From a virus: 20,501 nucleotides of DNA. Of the stretch, positions 6,431 to 10,924 are shown piece by piece (position 1 is the first letter of the stretch; each line of letters opens with the position of its first letter). The translations under genes were made by a program, and so were the position numbers. The notes beneath the pieces are model-generated. The model did not search any database and had not been told where the DNA came from. It saw only the letters and a program-made list of their open reading frames with translations. Location of the stretch: the IMG/VR virus record IMGVR_UViG_3300030101_002406, positions 328-20,828 of that record; one strand, given 5' to 3'.

Positions 6431-7456
6431 TTATATTGCGATCTTAAATTGTTTATTGAATTTACTTTTTAACTCTTCAATTGAGTTACTTTTTAATTCA
6501 ACACTTGACGCATTGTCCACAACCCAAGAGCCATAAATATCTTTTAAAATACTATTCTTAGATTGTTTTCTTCCTGTTTCAACTATTTCTTCCAAAGTGT
6601 TTCCATAGTTTGTTAATGTTCTCAAATGGTTTTCAATTTGAAGAATTGCATCTAAGCCGTTGTTATCATCTAAGTATGTTAATTGTTTTTTAATACTATC
6701 AGACATGGCTTGTGCTTTTTCAGGTGTGTATTCACCTTTAGTTAAATCCTCAGTTACAACCTCTAAGTCTTCGCTGTCTTCAGTGGCTGTAATTCCACGT
6801 TCAACTGTTACATTAAACATATATTTCTGAGTTAATTTTTCTAACAAACTAAAATTACAATCCATGAAATAAACTTTGCCCTCAGGGTTTGCTTTTTTTA
6901 AATTGTCGTTATCAACACCAAAAATAGATTTAACTATTTCATTTTTTAAACAAAAGACATTTATCCTGACAATCTTTTTATCAAATTTATAATTTGATTT
7001 ATCAAGCGTCATTATAAATAAAGATGGATACAAAACTCTATTGGCTGTGGTTCTAATAGCGTTTGCCCTGATCTTATCATCACTCTTTTTTACTGTGTGA
7101 TCTGGTTCAGGCTTTGCTTTGTTATCTTCTTTTGCTTTTTTCTTATCTAGTTTAGTTGCTTTTGATTTATCAATTTCAACTAGATTTTTAAAATTGGCTA
7201 AAGGTAAAATTATTCTATCAACCAATCTTTTTCTCTCAGTGTTTATTCTATCAACATTTAAAAAGCCTCTAGTCTCAGTTAATATCTGATTTGGGGCCTT
7301 AATTCCTAACATAGAATAGACACTGTCATTTCCATATTTAAAGTTACCTTTATGAAATAATTCATTATTTCTCTGAACTATCCCCATGGAAGTAACTTCA
7401 TTTTGGATATGATTATTTCCAATGCTTGTTAACATTGTATTTAATTGCTTATCCAT
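6431..7456 (-). CDS. Protein of unknown function, 341 residues
   Basis: I place the start at the ATG at 7456, which has GCGAGG 5-10 bases upstream, rather than at 7495, because the promoter at 7502-7529 would start transcription at about 7495. The protein begins MDKQLNTMLTSIGNNHIQNE. A Lys/Glu-rich stretch (about residues 95-125) looks like a flexible linker between an N-terminal helical part and a C-terminal domain. That domain contains a beta-rich LFIMTLDKSN...IVRINVFCL segment and an acidic stretch TATEDSEDLEVVTEDL. I do not recognise the family or any catalytic motif. It is transcribed divergently from the early genes and has its own terminator, so it may be an early protein acting at the control region. 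That is inference. Confidence 0.85.
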   Translation of the reverse strand: MDKQLNTMLTSIGNNHIQNEVTSMGIVQRNNELFHKGNFKYGNDSVYSMLGIKAPNQILTETRGFLNVDRINTERKRLVDRIILPLANFKNLVEIDKSKATKLDKKKAKEDNKAKPEPDHTVKKSDDKIRANAIRTTANRVLYPSLFIMTLDKSNYKFDKKIVRINVFCLKNEIVKSIFGVDNDNLKKANPEGKVYFMDCNFSLLEKLTQKYMFNVTVERGITATEDSEDLEVVTEDLTKGEYTPEKAQAMSDSIKKQLTYLDDNNGLDAILQIENHLRTLTNYGNTLEEIVETGRKQSKNSILKDIYGSWVVDNASSVELKSNSIEELKSKFNKQFKIAI

Positions 7457-7501
7457 ATTTCCTCGCTTTCTTTTTTTATTTATATTTTTAAGCATAATAA
7501 C

Positions 7502-7529
7502 TTTATATAGATAAATAATTATAAGTCAA
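7502..7529 (-). promoter_or_regulatory. Minus-strand promoter for the 6431-7456 gene
   Basis: On the minus strand TTGACT (7524-7529) and TATAAA (7502-7507) are spaced 16 bp. The predicted start near 7495 leaves a leader of about 40 nt containing the GCGAGG ribosome site. It is divergent from the plus-strand promoter at 7701. Confidence 0.7.
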
Positions 7530-7554
7530 ATTAATATTATATTTATTCGTTATT

Positions 7555-7636
7555 TTAAATAACCCCTGTAAAATATAGGTTTTTTAACACTTATCCACAC
7601 ATTTGATTTATCTTAAATAACCCCTGTAAAATATAG
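7555..7636. repeat. 24-bp perfect direct repeat (two copies)
   Basis: Identical 24-mers lie at 7555-7578 and 7613-7636, 58 bp apart start to start. Each contains TAACCCCTGTAAAATATAG and is followed by G or C and then six T. Such iterons between divergent promoters are typical of replication-initiator or repressor binding sites. Confidence 0.9.
7591..7599 (+). promoter_or_regulatory. DnaA-box match
   Basis: TTATCCACA matches the bacterial DnaA-box consensus TTATNCACA exactly. It lies between the two 24-bp direct repeats in a very AT-rich region. One 9-mer alone could be chance, so the support comes from its position in the repeat array. Confidence 0.5.
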
Positions 7637-7682
7637 CTTTTTTACATTAACGAATAAATAAGCCATTTATTTAAGGTATTCC

Positions 7683-7729
7683 ATTTTTGCATATACTAAC
7701 TTGACCTATGCAATTTTTGCATATACTAA
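7683..7729 (+). repeat. 17-bp direct repeat overlapping the early promoter
   Basis: ATTTTTGCATATACTAA occurs at 7683-7699 and again at 7713-7729, 30 bp apart (about three helical turns). The second copy carries the right arm of a palindrome and the -10 region of the promoter at 7701. This spacing on one DNA face suggests a regulator binding twice. Confidence 0.85.
7701..7729 (+). promoter_or_regulatory. Early plus-strand promoter with internal palindrome
   Basis: TTGACC (7701-7706) is followed after 17 bp by TACTAA (7724-7729). TATACT at 7722 is an alternative -10. The spacer holds the perfect palindrome TATGCAA-TTT-TTGCATA (7707-7723), a likely operator. The start would be near 7736, about 28 nt upstream of the first early gene. 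The -10 beginning TACT resembles those of the downstream promoters at 8450 and 9193. Confidence 0.6.
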
Positions 7730-7763
7730 TGAGTTATTAATTAACTTAAAAGGGAAATACAAA

Positions 7764-8045
7764 ATGAAAAAAAATACAGTAGTTATATTTGAGGATAAAA
7801 AAATAAAGATACCATTTGATATAATAGTTGATCCAAAAAAAGCAAACGAATTAGAGACAGTAACTAATTGGGCCTCAGGCCAAAAGGCTATAATACCTAA
7901 GTTTGCTGTGGCTGTTTATGATGTGATTAAAGGGTCTGAATTATTTTATAACAATGGACAATTTCAAATGGCAACGATTATTAATCAGGGCCGTTATTGG
8001 TTCCAGAAATATTTTATAAAAGAATATTATACTTTATTGGATTAG
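7764..8045 (+). CDS. First early protein, unknown function
   Basis: The protein has 93 residues. The ATG at 7764 is preceded by AGGG about 10 bases upstream. A longer frame from TTG at 7701 would start on the promoter itself and is rejected. The sequence starts MKKNTVVIFEDKKIKIPFD and later has FAVAVYDVIKGSELF and a C-terminal KEYYTLLD. It probably has a beta N-terminus followed by helices. No known motif is recognised. As the first gene after the divergent control region it is a candidate host-takeover or regulatory protein, by position only. Confidence 0.8.
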   Translation: MKKNTVVIFEDKKIKIPFDIIVDPKKANELETVTNWASGQKAIIPKFAVAVYDVIKGSELFYNNGQFQMATIINQGRYWFQKYFIKEYYTLLD

Positions 8046-8048
8046 GCC

Positions 8049-8129
8049 ATGGATTTTGAAACATTAGTATTTAATTTATTTTTTATATTGGTTGTCATTA
8101 TTGGCTTAACCTTAGTTGGGATTTTATGA
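8049..8129 (+). CDS. Micro-protein with one membrane helix (26 aa)
   Basis: The ORF reads MDFETLVFNLF followed by a hydrophobic run to GIL, so almost the whole protein is one membrane-spanning helix with an acidic N-terminus. It starts 3 bp after the preceding stop and its TGA overlaps the next ATG (ATGA). Tight spacing and the series of similar ORFs nearby support it. Function is unknown. Confidence 0.6.
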   Translation: MDFETLVFNLFFILVVIIGLTLVGIL

Positions 8130-8233
8130 TCGAACTATTAACTGAATTATTTATTGGCTTAGACACTATTCCTAAAGTTTTAATAATGTCACTACCAGTA
8201 TTGATAGCCTTATCTTTTTTTAAAAAAATCTAG
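8126..8233 (+). CDS. Micro-protein, hydrophobic (35 aa)
   Basis: The ORF starts MIELLTELFIGLDTIPKV and ends with a hydrophobic segment and a FFKKI terminus, consistent with a short membrane anchor with basic cytoplasmic end. The start overlaps the previous stop by four bases. A terminator follows about 20 bp after the stop, closing this unit. Function is unknown. Confidence 0.6.
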   Translation: MIELLTELFIGLDTIPKVLIMSLPVLIALSFFKKI

Positions 8234-8251
8234 CCGTATATACAAGGACGC

Positions 8252-8294
8252 AGTCGAGGCCCCAAATGATAGGGCTTGACTTATTTTTATTTTA
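8252..8294 (+). terminator. Terminator-like hairpin closing the 7764-8233 unit
   Basis: AGTCGAG(G)CCC (8252-8262) pairs with GGGCTTGACT (8272-8281), ten pairs with one bulged G, followed by a T-rich but A-interrupted tract. The 3' arm contains the TTGACT of the next promoter. Confidence 0.65.
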
Positions 8295-8304
8295 GTTGTA
8301 ACGT
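8276..8304 (+). promoter_or_regulatory. Promoter embedded in terminator arm
   Basis: TTGACT (8276-8281) is followed after 17 bp by TAACGT (8299-8304), with start near 8311 and gene start at 8330. The -10 is weak on its own. The GTAACGTATA context parallels GTACTGTGTG and GTACTGTGTA at the two following promoters. Confidence 0.5.
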
Positions 8305-8329
8305 ATACCTATAACAACGGAGTAAAAAT

Positions 8330-8401
8330 ATGAAAGCAATAATGTATGTATCTTTATTATGGATTACGCTTGGAATATTGATAAGTTTCGTTGGTGTATA
8401 A
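8330..8401 (+). CDS. Micro-protein with one membrane helix (23 aa)
   Basis: The ORF encodes MKAIMYVSLLWITLG and a further hydrophobic stretch to FVGV. One basic residue at the N-terminus is followed by a continuous membrane segment. A clear CGGAG ribosome site lies 8 bases upstream. It sits alone between its own promoter (8276) and terminator (8433), which argues that it is a real gene. Function is unknown. Confidence 0.65.
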   Translation: MKAIMYVSLLWITLGILISFVGV

Positions 8402-8432
8402 CCATAGTAAAGTGAGGTAGTTATAATGTACC

Positions 8433-8471
8433 GAGGGGGGTGTGTCGTATTGACATACCCCTCTTTTTTTT
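8433..8471 (+). terminator. Rho-independent terminator
   Basis: GAGGGG (8433-8438) pairs with CCCCTC (8458-8463), and TGTGTC (8441-8446) with GACATA (8452-8457), around a GTATT loop and a two-G bulge, followed by eight T. It terminates the 8330-8401 unit and contains the -35 box of the next promoter in its 3' half. Confidence 0.85.
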
Positions 8472-8478
8472 GTACTGT
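8450..8478 (+). promoter_or_regulatory. Promoter overlapping terminator, TACTGT -10
   Basis: TTGACA (8450-8455) starts in the loop and runs into the 3' arm of the terminator. After 17 bp comes TACTGT (8473-8478), giving a start near 8485, 18 nt upstream of the gene at 8503. The identical -10 hexamer and spacing occur at 9193-9221. Confidence 0.62.
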
Positions 8479-8502
8479 GTGTATATAACAGGAAAGGACA
8501 CA

Positions 8503-8709
8503 ATGCCAGATCAAACTAGTAACGAGATATCCCACGTTCAATCAGTTAATCGTGGAAGACAGGGTCAACGTAACAAGATAAAAACAAACTTATCAAAAGA
8601 GACACAGGCCGTACTTCAAAAGAACACTGAAGAGTTGGGTGTGGACAAAGTTAAAAACCAGATAAGTTTATTCTTTAGAACACCGATTGACAAAGTAAAT
8701 AAACTATAG
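8503..8709 (+). CDS. Small hydrophilic protein of unknown function
   Basis: The protein has 68 residues from the ATG at 8503, which has AGGAAAGG 5-12 bases upstream. The in-frame GTG at 8440 lies inside the terminator and upstream of the promoter and is rejected. The sequence begins MPDQTSNEISHVQSVNRG, followed by a basic stretch RGRQGQRNKIKTNL and an amphipathic C-terminal part with LGVDKVKNQISLFF. It may bind nucleic acid, from the charge only. The long structured RNA at 8720-8915 follows in the same transcript. Confidence 0.78.
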   Translation: MPDQTSNEISHVQSVNRGRQGQRNKIKTNLSKETQAVLQKNTEELGVDKVKNQISLFFRTPIDKVNKL

Positions 8710-8719
8710 TATAAAGTAA

Positions 8720-8915
8720 TTGTACACGTTCAAGTCAGGCGAGATCAGTATAGCTTAACTACTTGAATCAGGGGGGTGGGTAGTTGCAACATACAATTCC
8801 TACTGCGAGACTTTGGTTAGTACGATTAATGAAACCCAAAGTTGTTTGAAACCTATGCGTAAGATCAGCTATGTTAGGCCATTATATACACGTCTAATAT
8901 CCTTACGCATCAGCC
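8720..8915 (+). ncRNA. Large structured untranslated RNA element
   Basis: The 236-bp gap between the genes at 8709 and 8946 has no ORF of note but several nested stems: TTCAAGT/ACTTGAA (8729-8735 with 8761-8767), GGTAG/CTACT (8779-8783 with 8800-8804), ACTTTGG/CCAAAGT (8810-8816 with 8836-8842), and the long-range ATGCGTAAG/CTTACGCAT (8855-8863 with 8902-8910), which encloses ATGTTAG/CTAATAT (8871-8877 with 8894-8900). A G-rich 14-mer (8767-8780) is nearly identical to one opening the RNA domain at 9640. It could be a riboswitch-like leader of the next two micro-genes, or a free-standing RNA. No known class is recognised. Confidence 0.65.
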
Positions 8916-8945
8916 CGAATAGTAACAATTAAATGGAGGAAAACT

Positions 8946-9032
8946 ATGTCTTGGTTATTGTATAAAGTAGAAGTGGTTGGAACTTACACTTTTATTTATG
9001 CTCAAAAGTTATGGGGATTACTACCCTTTTAA
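8946..9032 (+). CDS. Micro-protein (28 aa)
   Basis: The ORF encodes MSWLLYKVEVVGTYTFIYAQ and ends KLWGLLPF. It is aromatic and hydrophobic, possibly membrane-associated. A strong GGAGG site lies 6-10 bases upstream. It directly follows the structured RNA and is followed 6 bp later by another micro-ORF, then by a terminator, so the pair may be controlled by the upstream RNA fold. Function is unknown. Confidence 0.65.
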   Translation: MSWLLYKVEVVGTYTFIYAQKLWGLLPF

Positions 9033-9038
9033 ATTAGT

Positions 9039-9128
9039 ATGAGAGACTTCTATTGGCTATTAATATATTTTGCAATCATGGCCACGTTAAGTTATCTAGT
9101 AGCGTGGTATAATGGTTATGTAATTTAA
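9039..9128 (+). CDS. Micro-protein with one membrane helix (29 aa)
   Basis: The ORF encodes MRDFYWLLIYFAIMATLSY, then LVAWYNGYVI, so one membrane helix covers most of it. It starts 6 bp after the preceding stop, and the terminator at 9160-9190 lies 30 bp beyond its end. It has only a weak ribosome site and is probably coupled to the upstream ORF. Function is unknown. Confidence 0.6.
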   Translation: MRDFYWLLIYFAIMATLSYLVAWYNGYVI

Positions 9129-9159
9129 GAATCTTTTTATCCCTCTTAGTTAAAAAGAC

Positions 9160-9190
9160 ACCCCCTTGTAGAAATACAGGGGGGTTTTTT
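9160..9190 (+). terminator. Strong rho-independent terminator
   Basis: ACCCCCTTGTA (9160-9170) pairs with TACAGGGGGGT (9175-9185) around a GAAA tetraloop, 11 pairs including one G-T, leading into a run of six T (9185-9190). It closes the 8503-9128 unit. Confidence 0.93.
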
Positions 9191-9192
9191 AT

Positions 9193-9221
9193 TTGACCTA
9201 TACAATTATTTAATGTACTGT
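9193..9221 (+). promoter_or_regulatory. Promoter with TACTGT -10
   Basis: TTGACC (9193-9198), 17 bp, TACTGT (9216-9221). It starts two bases after the terminator's T run. The predicted start near 9228 is 22 nt upstream of the gene at 9250. The -10 and the GTACTGTGT context are the same as at 8450-8478. Confidence 0.65.
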
Positions 9222-9249
9222 GTAATTACTTTAAAGGAAGGAAACACAT

Positions 9250-9549
9250 ATGTCGTTAGAAAACATAGAAGCAAACACACACGATACACCTACAGTTGAT
9301 ACTACCCACGAGTTAAAGTGGAAGAGAACTGTACGTAGACATGCGATTAATATTCTTGCTCTGATTGAGAATGATGGGAAACCTACCCAGAAGATGAACT
9401 ATCAGATAAGAAAATTGCATGAGGCCTTTACCTATTGGAACAGTGACGTGGCAACGTGGGTCAAGCATAGATTAGTCTTACCGACTACTCAGCCTGTACC
9501 ACAGACCGAGTTACAAAAGCCAGAGGTAGATCCTATCAAAATGGATTGA
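9250..9549 (+). CDS. Protein of unknown function, 99 residues
   Basis: The start ATG at 9250 has an AAGGAAGGAAA ribosome site. The N-terminal 20 residues are acidic and Thr-rich (MSLENIEANTHDTPTVD). Residues 23-75 form a basic, Trp-containing helical region with LKWKRTVRRHAINILALIE and MNYQIRKLHEAFTYWNS. The C-terminus is Pro/Gln-rich and probably unstructured. I recognise no family. The basic helices allow nucleic-acid binding, which is inference. It lies alone between the promoter at 9193 and the terminator at 9576, and its stop codon overlaps the TTGACA of a further promoter. Confidence 0.8.
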   Translation: MSLENIEANTHDTPTVDTTHELKWKRTVRRHAINILALIENDGKPTQKMNYQIRKLHEAFTYWNSDVATWVKHRLVLPTTQPVPQTELQKPEVDPIKMD

Positions 9550-9574
9550 CATACTCAATCTTAAGTGTTATAAC
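9546..9574 (+). promoter_or_regulatory. Near-consensus promoter firing into a terminator
   Basis: TTGACA (9546-9551), 17 bp, TATAAC (9569-9574): a perfect -35 and a five-of-six -10. The -35 overlaps the TGA of the preceding gene. The expected start (about 9581) falls on the 5' arm of the hairpin at 9576-9611. Transcripts must read through to reach the RNA elements and the gene at 9895, or end as an RNA of about 30 nt. Confidence 0.7.
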
Positions 9575-9575
9575 T

Positions 9576-9611
9576 AAAGGGTAGTCAGCGAGAGTTGGCT
9601 ATCCTTTTTTT
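9576..9611 (+). terminator. Terminator/attenuator hairpin
   Basis: GGGTAGTCA (9579-9587) pairs with TGGCTATCC (9596-9604), nine pairs including two G-T, with loop GCGAGAGT and seven T (9605-9611). AAA before the stem pairs with the first T residues. It ends the gene at 9250-9549 and may attenuate the promoter at 9546. Confidence 0.85.
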
Positions 9612-9639
9612 GTAATGGCTGTTTAACAATACTTTACAG

Positions 9640-9698
9640 ATCAAGGGGGTGGGCCATGTGATGAGCATCACTATAAGTTAATTAACTATGGCCCATCT
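9640..9698 (+). ncRNA. Three-way-junction RNA element A
   Basis: The outer stem pairs 9647-9657 with 9688-9698 (core GGGCCAT/ATGGCCC, 11 pairs with two G-T). Inside, a hairpin GTGAT-GAGC-ATCAC (9658-9671) is followed by TATA and by AGTTAATTAACT (9676-9687). Element C has the same plan with different outer and third-stem sequences that still pair, while the inner hairpin is almost unchanged. The element begins with the 14-mer ATCAAGGGGGTGGG. Confidence 0.72.
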
Positions 9699-9703
9699 AA
9701 AAC

Positions 9704-9752
9704 GGGGGTGGTATGCAGGTACCGATAAAACAACCAATGCAACACCACCCTT
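9704..9752 (+). ncRNA. G-rich stem RNA element B
   Basis: GGGTGGT (9706-9712) pairs with ACCACCC (9744-9750), extendable by two G-T pairs. Inside, GCAGGT (9715-9720) can pair with ACC...TGC (9733-9735, 9738-9740) leaving two bulged A. Its 3' side CCACCCTTTAAA is shared with element C. It lacks the conserved GTGAT hairpin of A and C. A run of six T follows nine bases after the stem, so it may also act as a weak terminator. Confidence 0.6.
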
Positions 9753-9805
9753 TAAACCTTTTTTGTTTGCCCTGTACTACGTCCTAAGACAATAGCTACA
9801 TCACA

Positions 9806-9871
9806 ATCAAGGGGGGTGGACTATGTGATAGCATCACTAGAAGATAGTCAGCTGACTATGTGTCCACCCTT
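9806..9871 (+). ncRNA. Three-way-junction RNA element C
   Basis: The outer stem GGGTGGAC (9814-9821) pairs with GTCCACCC (9862-9869), extendable by G-T pairs. The inner hairpin GTGAT-AGC-ATCAC (9825-9837) is nearly identical in sequence to that in element A, and the third stem is the palindrome ATAGTCAGCTGACTAT (9844-9859). It ends 23 bp before the gene at 9895, so it is probably its 5' leader. It is preceded by the shared G-rich opening motif. Confidence 0.72.
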
Positions 9872-9894
9872 TAAAATTAATCAACGGAGGAAAT

Positions 9895-10332
9895 ATGATA
9901 TACGCAGATATACAGCATGGTAAGGTATCAGATTTTATTATAACACTGATGACACAAACCAAAGCTAAGAAGATCCGAGCAGGATTTATAAAAAAAGATG
10001 GTAGCTACAGAGTAGGTAAGTTTGATTTGAAACACAGAAAAACTTGGAAACAATTAGATGGCACCATGTATAAACGTAAAGGTAAGAAGAGAACCACAAA
10101 CCCAGATGAGAATATACTTGTGCATGACCTTGTTAAAAAAGCACCGAGGAATATTCCTGTATCTAGATTGTTATGGTTCAGTGTAGGTAAAAAGATATAC
10201 AAAGTACAAAAGATAAAAGATGATAATACCAGTAGAATATTTATGTTCGAGAGAGTTAAGTTTAATCATCTAAAAATATTAATGAGTACAAAAGAAATCA
10301 ACGCTAAGTTTGGTTTAAAGTTTTTACACTAA
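9895..10332 (+). CDS. Basic protein downstream of tandem RNA elements, unknown
   Basis: The protein has 145 residues and an excellent CGGAGG site 6 bases before the ATG. It is strongly basic (Lys-rich throughout). A segment KKIRAGFIKKDGSYRVGKFDL (split here only for reference: the FIKKDGSYR core at about residues 32-40) resembles a short beta motif, FxKKDGxxR, found in small uncharacterised phage proteins. A later part LLWFSVGKKIYKVQKI is also beta-like, so an SH3-like barrel is possible. It follows three structured RNA domains (9640-9871), so it may bind or be regulated by them. That is inference. No catalytic motif, membrane segment or cysteines are visible. Confidence 0.8.
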   Translation: MIYADIQHGKVSDFIITLMTQTKAKKIRAGFIKKDGSYRVGKFDLKHRKTWKQLDGTMYKRKGKKRTTNPDENILVHDLVKKAPRNIPVSRLLWFSVGKKIYKVQKIKDDNTSRIFMFERVKFNHLKILMSTKEINAKFGLKFLH

Positions 10333-10333
10333 T

Positions 10334-10438
10334 ATGATTACAGTAAGTTATGGCCTAGGCATGTTTGCCTACAATATGATTTGCCTATTTATAGGGGCCA
10401 TCATAGCATATAAGATAATAAATAAATTTAATAAATGA
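10334..10438 (+). CDS. Micro-protein with one membrane helix (34 aa)
   Basis: The ORF starts MITVSYGLGMFAYNMICL, continues with a hydrophobic FIGAIIAY and ends in a basic KIINKFNK tail, as expected for a single-pass protein with cytoplasmic C-terminus. It starts one base after the preceding TAA and its TGA overlaps the next ATG. Function is unknown. Confidence 0.6.
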   Translation: MITVSYGLGMFAYNMICLFIGAIIAYKIINKFNK

Positions 10439-10524
10439 AACTATCATATTTAATTTATTCAATTCTTATAATGTACTGGACAGTGTTATTAATTTTAACT
10501 AATAATCACTATGGTATATACTAA
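10435..10524 (+). CDS. Micro-protein with one membrane helix (29 aa)
   Basis: The ORF starts MKLSYLIYSILIMYWTVLL and ends NNHYGIY. It has a single membrane helix and overlaps the preceding micro-ORF by four bases (ATGA). A 94-bp spacer follows it; the CCCTG/CAGGG hairpin there has no T run, so I do not call a terminator. Function is unknown. Confidence 0.6.
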   Translation: MKLSYLIYSILIMYWTVLLILTNNHYGIY

Positions 10525-10618
10525 CCCCCCCTGCAACGACAGGGTACCTTATCATAGATCCGATTAAAATTCAATGCGTCATGTTGACCAAATAAAAAAA
10601 TTATGTTATTGAGGTAGT

Positions 10619-10924
10619 ATGGAAAAAGCAGTTACAGAAACAAGAACAAGATCTCCAGAAGAGAAGATATGGATTGCAGTTATTCAACAGAAATTTGAAG
10701 ATGCCTTTGAGTTAGGTATGGGCCACAACTTATCTATGGCCGAAGTACAGAAAGCAAGAAACTGGTTTTACACAAAAGATTGTGCTATAACTTGTGACTA
10801 CGTTGGCACAACTAGAGATCACATACAAAAGTTATATAATAAATTATCTGGTAGGTGGAAGTCAGGATTGCTAACTAAAGATGAGTTAAGGTTTGCAATA
10901 AGAAAGTTAGAGTTAAAGATATGA
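10619..10924 (+). CDS. Small conserved-type phage protein, unknown
   Basis: The protein has 101 residues. Pattern: PEEKIWIAVIQQKFEDAF, then VQKARNWFYTKDCAITCDYVG and a C-terminal helical KLYNKLSGRW. The W-x-AVI...A..WF....C..C...G arrangement recalls a family of small phage proteins with a putative HTH-like end (ARxWF, CxxAG), whose function is not established. A GAGGT ribosome site lies 5-8 bases upstream of the ATG. Its TGA overlaps the next start. Confidence 0.82.
   Translation: MEKAVTETRTRSPEEKIWIAVIQQKFEDAFELGMGHNLSMAEVQKARNWFYTKDCAITCDYVGTTRDHIQKLYNKLSGRWKSGLLTKDELRFAIRKLELKI

Larger units (their letters stand above)
7540..7660. repeat. 13-bp perfect inverted repeat enclosing the direct repeats
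   Basis: TATTTATTCGTTA at 7540-7552 is matched by its exact reverse complement at 7648-7660. The arms enclose both copies of the 24-bp direct repeat and the DnaA-box match, so the whole 121-bp block is symmetrical at its borders. It may be an operator pair for looping or part of a replication origin. Confidence 0.85.

Noticed and set aside
7701-7763. TTG-initiated extension of the 7764 gene
   Set aside because: The codon is part of the promoter -35 box and its palindrome; the ATG at 7764 fits the transcript.
8440-8502. GTG-initiated N-terminal extension of the 8503 gene
   Set aside because: It would start inside the terminator stem and upstream of the promoter's -10; the ATG at 8503 has a good ribosome site.
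8287-8541. 84-residue minus-strand ORF across the 8330 unit
   Set aside because: It runs antisense through a promoter, a terminator and a micro-gene and has no ribosome site.
9753-9812. Further RNA domain between elements B and C
   Set aside because: Only short complementary pieces (TGTA/TACA) are visible; not enough to call a fold.
9640-9871. tRNA or known riboswitch
   Set aside because: The three-way junction lacks a CCA-type acceptor, T-loop or anticodon arrangement, and I see no conserved loop signature of the purine or other three-way-junction riboswitches.
10525-10550. CCCTG/CAGGG hairpin after the 10435 micro-ORF as terminator
   Set aside because: Only five pairs and no T run follows.
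10584-10612. TTGACC-N17-TATTGA promoter candidate before the 10619 gene
   Set aside because: The -10 would overlap the GAGGT ribosome site and the start would fall on the ATG itself, giving a leaderless transcript. Spacing is probably chance.
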